Assembly (NCBI GenBank): GCA_015501595.1
Contig: JADNRX010000092.1
Span: 62,001-126,000, forward strand
Direction: 5' to 3'
DNA length: 64,000 nucleotides
From: Hymenopellis radicata
Taxonomy: Eukaryota > Basidiomycota > Agaricomycetes > Agaricales > Physalacriaceae
The notes under the pieces were generated by a model. That model was not told where the DNA came from. It saw only the letters and a list, made by a program, of their open reading frames with translations, and made no database searches. A program made the translations under genes and the position numbers. This document shows positions 55,138 to 64,000 of this stretch, piece by piece (position 1 is the stretch's first letter; each line of letters begins with the position of its first letter).

Positions 55138-55697
55138 CAGTAGTGAAACGCAGTCTTCGACAGAACTGAGTGGTAATTTATGTAGGCAAGCGCATGTGCA
55201 AAGCCGGGGGGCTTCCTGACCAAAACCGTAACGAATTGAGGAATAGATTTGTGCTGCCTTTCGGAGTCGAAGAATTTTCATTCCAAGTCGGGGCCCTCCA
55301 TGCTGTCAGACAGAAATGCGCTGTTCTTCCCGGATCCTCGATATGAGTAGCCCAGCCGCCATAAATTCGATTTAACTAATTTTAATTTTAAGTCTGACAC
55401 GCTTCGGATCAAACGGCATCAATGCAGAAGCTCGTTCAGGGTCACCTTTAAGTACCTGTCTCTTTCTTTCTTGTACCACATTCAACATTGTCGCGGACAG
55501 GCCAAGCGCATTGCACGAAGAGCGAATCCGCCGAATAACCGCGATGTTTTCCATCCATGTATGACCGCTTGTCAGTTACAGATGCCCTGAACGGACAATT
55601 GGATTGAAGACAGTATTGACTGCTCCATTTTCTCTGTTCCTCCTTTTCGCTGCCGTCTTTTGGGATTGACGTGAAGAACTAACTGGGCTGGACGGGT
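55138..55697. other. Intergenic, no gene seen
   Basis: Between the receptor and the small lipocalin-like gene. No coding frame supported. Confidence 0.45.
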
Positions 55698-55705
55698 ATA
55701 AGTAC
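55698..55705 (+). promoter_or_regulatory. TATA box of the lipocalin-like gene
   Basis: GTATAAGTACC, about 70 bases upstream of the ATG at 55769. Confidence 0.5.
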
Positions 55706-55768
55706 CAACGCATGCTATGGACTCTACTAAAGCACTCATCCTTCGCTACTTCATTCCCATCACCACCA

Positions 55769-56456
55769 ATGGCCTCTTTCACTCCCGAAAACATGTCCGG
55801 AAAATATAGGCTGGTGCGTGTTTCCTTCTCGTCTCGCGTTATGACGCTCACGTAGTTGAAATCCAACAGAACAAGCAGTTATCTACGAACATGGAGGAAT
55901 TGATGCAGATTCAGAAGGTCGGCTGGGTGGTTCGCAAGGCCGTCACCAGCGCGCCTGTCGCGTTGAGTCTCACACACGACAACACGACTTTCAATGCTCT
56001 TGCGGAGGTTGCCGGGATTCCTGGGACTGCCAACAACAGACGCCTCGACGGCACGTCCATTGAGGAGAAGCATCCTATCCTTGGTCTCATCAACAAGCGC
56101 GCTGTGGTCGCCGTCCTGGGCGACGTTACCGAGGCCTTTTTGAAAGACGCTTGGAAGGGACTGGATCCCGCTACCAAATTGGTGCTCACCTCCTACGAGA
56201 GTGTTAAAGAAGGATGGAAGACACTTGAGGTACGGCGATGTTTATAGTACTCTCTTGCCGTGTACGACACGCACTGGGCACTCCTAGGTTACCACTGTCC
56301 AAGAGGTCGACGGCCAGGTTCGCTTGGTCTTGTACTGCTTTGGAACCAACGACAAAGGAGAGGTCGTTTGCGGCCGGGTGGTTTATGACAGTCAGTCTTT
56401 GGTCGGTTCTACTGTTCGTGAATTGTCGCTAATAACCACCAGGAGTCGATAAATAA
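55769..56456 (+). CDS. Small lipocalin/fatty-acid-binding-like protein, four exons
   Basis: Exons: 55769-55813, 55870-56229, 56288-56390 and 56443-56456. Introns are 56, 58 and 52 nt, all GT-AG and in phase. The product is about 173 residues, starting FTPENMSGKYRLNKQLS and ending RVVYDRVDK. The opening G-[KR]-[YF] with an N-terminal helix pair (NMEELMQIQKVGW), followed by alternating beta-type segments and a C-terminal VLYCFGTNDKGEVVCGRVVY, resembles fungal proteins of the intracellular lipid-binding (lipocalin-like) fold. There is no signal peptide, so it would be cytosolic and might carry a fatty acid or other hydrophobic ligand; that function is inferred. The exon structure makes the gene itself very likely. 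Confidence 0.65.
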
Positions 56457-57616
56457 ATGCATTGAATGTTCTGTGTATACGACTACGGTCAATTGCAATG
56501 CGTCTTTTCCTCTCTCGCTTGGAACATCGAAAAGCTCTGCATGAAAGTGTATTGTGAAGTCGATCACGAGGAGGACCAAACGCCAGACTGAATTCTGGTT
56601 TTTTTGTCAATGGTACTGATGGACGTGTGTCTGCGATCCTCGTCCGAAGTCCCGAAGGCTGCGGGTAACATAGAAGCTCTTCAAGACTCACCAACAATGG
56701 TATGGTGGGTGACCCATCTTTTTTTGAAGTGACTCCATCCTCTTTACGCTGCATTATAGCTGTCGCGGACCGTGTGCTGCACTCAACTCATTTCCCGACC
56801 TATCGGTCTCGAAAAATATCGCTACAGACCTATCAATCAAGACATCATGCCTGCAAGCAGTTCGCAGCTCCACCGCCGTACGCAGTCATCGGCGGCGACC
56901 AGCCAGACGAGGTTGGTGACAGCGAGAAAGAAGCATAGATGCTGCGATCCGAAATCTTTTCACTTCGAACCATCACCATCATCATCGTTCCCAACAATGA
57001 CCATACTCATTTCGCATATTTTTGCACACACATACAGCAAACAGTAACACTCGGGATCTCACGGCTATCCCACCGCCAACTCTCCGACCATGAGAGCCTG
57101 AACAGTGACAGCGCCATGAGGGGCGCGTCGAGGACAGCGCGAACCTTGAGAAAGTGCGCCCCCAACGCCTTTTCTGAAATGTTTTACCTTTGCTTATACC
57201 GACGACAGACATTACGCGCGCGCTGAAACCTTGTCAATGCATGATATCTTGATATGAAGGGATAAGCGTGGAAACGGCCAGAAACACAGTTGCGAGAAGT
57301 TCGACAAACAGATGTTCTCAGCGATGGCAGGCTAATCGGCGTAGTCACTGGAATAGCGCGTTCTGCGGACGAAAGCGCTACTAATCTACTCTGGATCCAT
57401 ACACACTCGGGCTCAGCCGGACCTTCTTCCTCTGCACCCGCGATAACCCTCAATCTCCCTGTCCTGCGTTGCCTAATGACTTGCTTCGAATCACGTCCTC
57501 ATCACCAGGTGGACTAGCGCGTCCCGACACGAGACTGTGTACGGTACGCCACTTCTGAATTCTCACATACAGAAGTATAAGACCTATGGAAGGGAAGCCT
57601 TCGCCGTTATCCTGCT
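56457..57616. other. Intergenic, no gene seen
   Basis: About 1.1 kb with small frames in several phases and no recognisable product. Confidence 0.4.
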
Positions 57617-58993
57617 ATGCCTACTTTCACTCAAGCCTTTGTTACTTGTGTTTTCCTCGTCGTTGTGGTCCTCCTCATCAAGGTGTTCCGACAATCTGCA
57701 GTCTCACTCGTCCGAGGACCGCCATCATCCTCGTGGCTCCTAGGTAAGCCTCCTTCCTTCCTACCAATCATACACGAACCATTTGGCGCTGGGGAATGAA
57801 CAGGCCACGAGAAGACTCTCCTCGCTCAAGATCAAGTGGGTGATGCAGAGTTTTCTTGGTTCCGCGAGTACGGAAGTACTCTACGCATTAAAGACTGTTT
57901 CGGGGTGCGCGCGAATCCGCCGATGGAAATCGGTATTTCTAATCTGAAAATGCCTTACAGGTTAACAGGCTCATGACCGCCGACGCGAAGGCCCTCCAGC
58001 ACATCTTACACACATCTGGGTATCGATATCCCAAAACGGAGGACGTCAATCACGCAAATTTGCTCATGGCGGGAAACAGTATTGGAGTAGTTGGAGGTGC
58101 GGGATTCTCTCACGCTCTGTTGTTGTACTGACATCAGTGATCTCATACAGGCGCGACTCACCAGCGTCACCGAAAGGTGCTCAGTCCAGCGTTCTCTTCC
58201 GGTCAGTTGCGGACATTTATATCGCATTTCCAACGTTTGTCGTTCAAGGTCACATTTATTCATATGGATCTGTTCTTGCAGGAGGGACTACGCCTTCATC
58301 CAATCCTTCCTTTTATGTCCCGTCAAGCGCAGCAAGATGATGTCGTCCCACTTTCTGAACCAGTTATTACGAAGACGGGTGCCAAGTTGACTGAAATTCC
58401 TGTTGAGAAGGGGCAGAGTGTCTGGATTTCGATTGCTTATTACAACAGGTTGGTATATTCGTCCGTCTATTTAGTGTACGTCCTCTGACATTTGCTAGGA
58501 ACCCCGCTGTCTGGGGCACGGATGCGGATCAGTGGAATCCCGATCGCTTTCTAGAGGGACGTGGCGCTGGGAATTCGGAGAAAGTGTCCGTTGGCGTCTA
58601 TGCGAACGTGTAAGTCGCTAGTACCATCATTGTTGCCCTGATACTGGTACTGATCAATCGGACAGTTTGACCTTCAGTGAGTCATTTCCCCTTCTGTTTT
58701 GTCTTCAAACTCTTCTCTTAACTACTGTTCGCAGGCGCCGGAATCCGCAATTGCCTGGGTTGGCGATACTCGTAAGTAGTGACACTCTCACGAGTTTTGT
58801 CGGCTGATCGAGTTCCATGTCGAGTGTCATGGAGATGCAGACGATCTTGACCGACTTGATGGAAAGTTTTCGGTTTGCGCCTTGCGAAGGTATCGAGGTC
58901 AGGAGAGCTGTGGGCGGGATCATGATGCCGATAGTGCGTGGAAAGGAGGGTGAAGGTACACAGATGCCGTTGCATGTTACGGCGTTCAATTGA
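57617..58993 (+). pseudogene. Cytochrome P450 gene with a large internal deletion
   Basis: ATG at 57617 begins a membrane anchor (VTCVFLVVVVLLIKVF) and the Pro-rich hinge RGPPSSSWLLG. Next come the beta-1 region (LRIKDCFG), MTADAKALQHILHTSGYRYP and the helix C motif HQRHRKVLSPAFSSGQLR. Right after FQRLSFK (about 58250) the sequence jumps to LFLQEGLRLHPILPF, the K helix with its Glu-x-x-Arg. About 200 residues are therefore missing, including helix I with its oxygen-binding AGxDT. Downstream the PERF-like DADQWNPDRFLEGRG, the heme loop FSAGIRNCLGWRY with the Cys ligand, and the tail VRGKEGEG are present. At least six short introns are recognisable. Without helix I the enzyme cannot work as a monooxygenase. 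The rest is well preserved, so the deletion is recent. Confidence 0.75.
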
Positions 58994-59821
58994 ATATGAA
59001 GGCCATGATGTCGTGTTTCTTGGAAGACTTGTATGCATACCCGATCTTATCTCTTTTCGTTGACCGAGTTGATATCACCCTTCAGACGCGCAGTCAGTAC
59101 TTCCGAGCTGTATTTTGAGGTGGTTGCTAGCTGTAGACCTTGGCCAGTCCAGATGAATAGCGATTCAAAAAGGCTGCTCCTCCTTTACTGCCGTGTTCAT
59201 ATGCGGTGAGAATCCATATGGTCCACTACATATGGAGAAAGCTAGTGAGAGCAAGACGTTGAGACTCAATCCAACGAGACACGTGTTGTTGTTTCTCATC
59301 AGCAGCCTCCACATCGTACTATCGTTCAAGCAATCTCCCATTCAGAAGCTTTCTAGCTTTGCTTCTCCATGAACTCGTATTCTACAGAAAGTTGGTTCCC
59401 GTTACCCACTTCTCGTATCCAGAGATGGGCTATGGCCCACTAGTGATGACGGGATCGACGGATGGAGTGTACACGGACACGGACGAATGTCGTTCACATA
59501 TATGAGCCCCAATACTTGGACGTTTGTAGGACAAGAGGATTTTCGAATTTGAATTCAATTGAATTGGTCGCCATTTGAACCACCACGTGACACGCGTTAT
59601 TGCCTTGTGTTTTGCAGCAGCCTCCATCTTCTTTTCTCCGAGGACGACGACAAGGCAGTTGCCAATTCAGAGAGCTTAAGCCACATTGCGACGCCTTTAG
59701 TCGCGTGTACGTCGAGCTCTTAATATTATCATTCGGAGAGCTTCAAGCAAGGTATATTCCATCATGGCATTTGTAGCTTTGACACTGAGAACTATCTCGT
59801 CGACATCTACAGACTTTTACT
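58994..59821. other. Intergenic, no gene seen
   Basis: Convergent spacer between the P450 relic and the minus-strand acyltransferase. No coding frame supported. Confidence 0.45.
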
Positions 59822-61100
59822 TTAACGTACGGCAACGTTTACGACTAGCTCATACCACTCCCTTGGGAAAAGTGTCCTGTCAAACATGCCCAATAGTCCC
59901 AAGCGATGTATGGGATCCCACCATGGTGGCAACGTGATATAGAACCATACAAGGACCCACAAAAAGCCAAGGGTACGGACAGATCGCGCCTCTTTGAGAC
60001 CGAGTCTACCCACGGCGGCAATAACGCCGTCTTCGAAGGCGATGCCGGTGGCTTGGATGAGAAAGAATGTCACGGATGTGCTGTTTGTCCATCCCATTCC
60101 TGCGGTATACTCGGCTACCAAGTGCATGATACCGGAGAGGACGAAGGCGACATATAGTTGGACGTATGATGAGGCATTGGTTCCGGCCTTTAGATTCAGA
60201 ACCTGGCGTGCCATGAATTTTCCATGTGCCGATAAAAACTGAAACCGCTCTGTGAGTTATATTTATCTTGCTAGAGACGGCGTTACTTACGCCTCGCAGG
60301 AACTGATGCCACACGCGCCTATTAGGAAGTGTTAGACTTCGTGTGTCCAAGATCCCCGAAGATACGCACCCCCAAAATCTCCGAAGAGTATAAGCGTCAC
60401 TCCAATAGCCGAACGAGTGTGTCCAATCTTCTGGGCGAGAGAGGTGCAGCGCGACAGAAAGTATACTGACCGCGCCGTGAATGAGGACAGCGTTGCCCTC
60501 GACCATCGTCAACCAAAATAACATATCTACAGGCTTCCAGTACCAGGGCCGTTGCCCAAACGATACACCGTCCTTCGTAAATGCTGGGCACTGCATAACG
60601 TACAGAGTGGCGCTATCGACAGCGACCGCCCACATAGCCATTGACACGACTTTCTCAACGATGAACGAAGTGCGAGGAGTTCCGGGTGTGGCACGAGGGC
60701 GGAACACCTTGGGCTCGTTGCTCCACCCAACCCCACGGAGACTGGAAGACAGCCGTAGCCCCCATTTGGCGCGTGCTCCAATGGGCGCCTTTTCGATGGG
60801 CTCTGAGTTGTGTTGGCGCGCCCACTGGCGGTCGCGCTGGGGCTGGGAGAGGAGGATCAAGTCCGACGCGGTGAGGATGAAGACGACCATGGCGAAGGCC
60901 ATTAGGTAGTCGACGACTTCGCTTCCCGTCGTCGTGGTGAGGAGATAGACGCATGGCACTGCGCTCCCAATGAAGAAAATCCACCGGGGGACGGAGGGCG
61001 TCACGATCAGAGAGGTGGTGAGACTCGTAATCGCTACGAGCAACGCCCCGACAGAGAATGAGCTGCGGTTGTGCATCGCAGGAAAGAATTGACCGTTCAA
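59822..61100 (-). CDS. Wax-synthase-like MBOAT acyltransferase
   Basis: The start is ATG 61100 (MNGQFFPAMHNRSSF); the internal Met at 61073 is an alternative. About eight hydrophobic segments are visible, with the wax-synthase order: SLRGVGWSNEPKVF, PWYWKPVDMLFW, HSFGYWSDAYTLRRFWG, RVWHQFLR, FLSAHGKFMARQ, then the active-site His in FVLSGIMHLVAEY and FLWVLVWFYITLPPWWDP. Introns lie after RRFWG, after WHQFLR and just before the GKFMARQ block (plus-strand positions about 60240-60375). The family (MBOAT_2/WS) transfers acyl groups to alcohols; in fungi it includes long-chain-alcohol and terpenoid or toxin acetyltransferases, so the substrate cannot be named. It acts in the ER membrane. Reading frames are intact. 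Confidence 0.75.
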
Positions 61101-61744
61101 GAATTTGGATGGGAAGTTTATGTGCTTTTTTTCTCACAGCAGTCTGGAATCAGCTGATATGATAGGCTCATTCTGATCAGAGAATTAGGAAAGGCTTGTC
61201 ATGTCGTAACTAGGCGTCTTGGGTGCACCAGGACTCCCTCGACTCGAGGAACCTGCAATTGAGTGTCCATGTCAAACCCATCTAGGCAAAGGTCGAACGA
61301 ATCAACGACCGGCGATCAGCGATTTACCGTGGGTTTGTGATGCACATCAGTGGGCCATATGCATTCGAGCCTCCTCTCGTAAGTAAGTCCTCTCCAGTCC
61401 TCTTCTTCCGTGAAACTAAAGATCGTCCAGTGTGTATATCAACGTCCACACAAAGTGCCGGAAGCTTTCGTCGGTCATCATATATCTTCGGGAGAAGCAT
61501 TACTGAATTCAGGGATTCAGTGATAAAGGAAGACGCAGGCCAACTCCGAGAAATGGCCACTGTTTTTATAGTGCGTCCGCTGGAGAGAAAATCGCGTGCT
61601 CCTTTCGCATGATCCCTGCAATAATGTCGTTACGCCCTGACAAAAAGTCAGTATTTAATTGTGTTATTGTGCTTCTCGTGCTTATATGCACAGTCGAGAA
61701 GCTACCTCTTTCGTTCTCGCCCTGCCCTTCGCCTTCGCAGTACT
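61101..61744. other. Divergent promoter region, no gene seen
   Basis: Between the acyltransferase (minus) and the DUF6534-like gene (plus), shared by both promoters. Confidence 0.45.
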
Positions 61745-63131
61745 ATGGATGCCAATGCCCTCGCCGTCGTGGTTAAACAAGTCATTGGCCCCGTTCTCAT
61801 AGGCGTCGTCGTCCATGCTCTACTTTTTGGCGTGGTCGTCTGTCAATATATCCAATACTACACGTTAGATTTCAAGGACAGTCGTATCCTTCTGTGGGTG
61901 CTCTCGTTTCCTCGTCGAATCTCCGTAAACTCCACTCACGCTAACGCAGTGCAACCGTCGCTTGGATGGCCTTGATAGACCTGCTTCTCACCATTAATTC
62001 TGTTGCGCTCTTGTGGAACTACGTTATCGTGAATTTCGCGGATCCCACCGTGCTGGCAACCACCGTTTGGAACTTCAACATGGTGCCGCTTTTCTCTACT
62101 TTGTACGTACCCCGCGTCGTTCTTCAACAAGCTGGACCCTCATCTGATTATACCTGACCTGAAGGTCTGCAGTCCCCGTCCAGGTTTTCCTTGCGAACCG
62201 AGTTCGCAAATTCTCAGGCAGCTTAATCCTGTTCTTCGCCCTCGTTGTGCTCAGTCTTGGCGCGGCCGCACCTGCATGGGTGACTTCCATTAAATTCCAG
62301 ACCGACTCGGATGTCACCCATCGTGCGCTGCTTTTAAAAATCAGTTACGCTTGGGGCGGAATTAGTGTCGGTTGCGACGCGACGTTAACGTGAGACGCTG
62401 CGAATTGAATACTTCTCGCATCATCCTGACATTCGTACAGTGCCTTGATGACTTACTTCCTCTGGCAAAAAAGGACCGCATTCCAGAGTTAGTCTTTTCA
62501 CGTCCGCCACATCCCTGACCTCACCCATTCTAAGGGACCAACAAGATCCTGAACCATTATATTCAGGTTGGTATTCAGTCCGCGGTGCCAGTGACGATAT
62601 GCGCGGTAAGTCGCAGCTATAGCCTTGGAGATGCGCATCTGACTGGACTGCAAGGCTATGGTTCTGATCCTGTCGAAAACGATGACAACGACGAACATAC
62701 ACTACGTCTTTAGTGTCAATCTGGGCCGTATGTACTCGTAAGTCGCCGTTACTTCTGCTGAGTCGCGTCGTTGACTTCTTCCTCGTAGGATGACGTTCTT
62801 GACTGTAGGCCAAATCCAAGTATCGCGCTGGTCATTGTGAGATCTCACGCCCAATCGACAGACTCTTAATATGCGCATCCGCGCTCGGGAGATGAATGGT
62901 TCGAGTAGCGCCAACGCAGTCAATACGTTGGACCTCCAAGTAAGCACTACTGGGACTGTTATTTTCCATTTGAGTCTTACTCGGATACAGGTCATGAACC
63001 ATAGTCGGAGTCGCGGGAAGGACATGACGATCGCCATAACACAGACTCAAGAGACCCACGCGGACGTCGATCAGTGGTCGGATCGCGGAAACGACAACAA
63101 GAGCAAGAGTCAAATCATGTCGGCATTATAA
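61745..63131 (+). CDS. DUF6534-like multi-pass membrane protein
   Basis: ATG at 61745 (MDANALAVVVKQVIGP). Exons are short and joined by introns of about 50-60 nt (near 61883-61949, 62102-62164, 62390-62440, 62490-62534, 62609-62713, 62737-62789, 62808-62868 and 62940-62990). The helices read LIGVVVHALLFGVVVCQYIQYY, TVAWMALIDLLLTINSVALLW (cut here), VFLANRVRKFSGSLILF and YAWGGISVGCD, then LNHYIQVGIQSAVPVTICAV and SLNMRIRARE. This is the pattern of the mushroom family DUF6534: an N-terminal Y-x-x-x-Y-x2-D loop and a final KLYSNS..A.LNSR-like motif, here LGRMYS to LNMRIRAR. About 300 residues, probably seven helices, in the plasma membrane. The molecular function of the family is unknown. Confidence 0.7.
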
Positions 63132-63809
63132 ATTTTACTGTCATTAGGAGTATCGAGTACACCTCGAGGCACTGGTACAAGTATGGCGCGTGATGCCTTT
63201 AAAATTCTTTATTTCAGCGTTTACTACGCCGTTAAGTATGAGAAAATGGAAGATCAGATGATTTGGAGCGAAAATACGGGCTTTCAGTCGTTCTATCTAG
63301 GCTTGATGGGGGGCAAGACGATGAACCACTGCAGAGAGACGGTCGAGAAGCGAAGTTCTGATTGGTGCCCGTATTACTGACTTCCGGGGGGGACAGATGA
63401 GAACTCGAAGACAGGCCGAATTTGTTTGTGTTTGTTCACCTCGACCGAATTAGACGCAAGGTGATCGGCCGTGTTGATCAAGAACCACCACACAGCTCCT
63501 TGGCGCGTTGCTTGAGTACGTGCTCGCACGATACTAGGTCAGTCGATATCAAATTGTCCATATGTTATGTTGGTGTCTGGTGCGTGGCCACCGCAGCATA
63601 GTCTGTTTTAGGTTCTGCAGTCACATTCCACTTCTTTCAATCAAGCGGTCTCGTCTTCGCGGGAACTAAAATGATGAACAAACTCAATGCGGTACCCATC
63701 TATAGCTCATCACAGTACGAAGCGCTTAGATCTATTGTGGAGATTCTCAGGTCTTAGTTATGTCCATCACGGCGGCTCCTGTTCGACCAATACCTTTGTA
63801 GCATCTCAG
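63132..63809. other. Promoter region of the right-edge gene, no gene seen
   Basis: It may contain the first exon of the adenylate-forming gene: an ATG at 63761 opens MSITAAPVRPIPL and stops at a TAG directly before the next exon. No other coding signal. Confidence 0.35.
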
Positions 63810-64000
63810 GCAGCCTCTGCTAAGGTATCCTCCCTCGATAGGATCCACGAGTTTTCTGATTTTCTTCGAAAATACAACCCCCGTCATGCGATCTATACTT
63901 GGAAGGAGCCCAACGGGGGCATGCAAGAACTCAGCAATCTAGAGTTCTCGCGCGCCGTCCATCGGGCTTGCCACGCCCTGAAGCATCTCGACGTGGACTC
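63810..64000 (+). CDS. Adenylate-forming (NRPS-like/reductase) enzyme, N-terminal part only
   Basis: The frame beginning just after CATCTCAG (possible acceptor) reads LDRIHEFSDFLRKYNPR, then AIYTWKEPNGG, then LSNLEFSRAVHRACHAL to the window edge. This resembles the N-terminal start of the AMP-binding domain in fungal aminoadipate-reductase-like (NRPS-like) enzymes, which activate a carboxylic acid as an adenylate. The core A motifs, carrier and reductase domains would lie beyond 64000. The start codon and first exon were not fixed. Confidence 0.5.

Overview
The window looks like a piece of a mushroom-forming basidiomycete (Agaricomycete) genome. Most genes are cut by many 46-61 nt GT-AG introns. 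The families are typical of that group: F-box proteins, a FunK1-type kinase, a fungal_trans transcription factor, a DUF6534-like membrane protein, a rhodopsin-like 7TM protein, a CNBP/GIS2 zinc-knuckle protein, an Ngaro/DIRS-type tyrosine-recombinase retroelement, a pogo-like DNA transposon and several MITEs. No bacterial, organellar or viral genome features were seen. Functions come from motif recognition by eye only.

Layout. 0-4.5 kb: the end of an unknown gene, a broken F-box gene on the minus strand, and a divergent PHO80-like cyclin gene whose tail is one base out of frame. 5.0-15.0 kb: two nearly identical 2434-bp direct repeats (5041-7474 and 12581-15014), each with a Vps62-like gene, an antisense Vps62-like fragment and a decayed copy of the cyclin tail. 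They flank a 5'-truncated Ngaro-like retroelement with Gag-like, RT/RNase H and tyrosine recombinase ORFs and a B1-A2-B2 3' end. 15.4-20.0 kb: a C2H2 zinc-finger gene and a FunK1 kinase gene with three frame breaks. 20.7-26.9 kb: a seven-exon medium-chain oxidoreductase gene. Its first intron holds a three-level nest of TA-targeting transposons, including an intact 802-residue pogo-like transposase, and its third exon holds another MITE. 27.7-28.7 kb: CNBP/GIS2. 29.5-40.9 kb: an O-fucosyltransferase-like relic, an F-box gene, an unknown five-exon gene, a short-chain dehydrogenase, two small unknown genes and a transcription factor. 41-43.2 kb: an F-box gene split by a 548-bp hairpin element. 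43.6-44.4 kb: duplicated tRNA-like SINE units. 44.7-49 kb: two paralogous single-pass membrane proteins. 49.6-51.3 kb: a transaldolase-like gene. 51.7-52.9 kb: two inverted hAT-type MITEs with perfect 8-bp target duplications, then another SINE. 53.8-64 kb: a rhodopsin-like receptor, a lipocalin-like protein, a P450 with an internal deletion, a wax-synthase/MBOAT enzyme, a DUF6534-like protein and the start of an adenylate-forming enzyme.

The strongest message is transposon activity. At least six TIR elements with target duplications, one retroelement and four SINE heads can be delimited. Three of them (the TA nest, the exon MITE and the hairpin) interrupt identifiable genes so cleanly that the empty sites can be read. 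A caution runs alongside: the only differences I found between the 2.4-kb repeats are four single-base changes in homopolymer runs, and several broken genes fail at similar short runs. Some frameshifts, and perhaps the repeat itself, may therefore be sequencing or haplotype-assembly artefacts.
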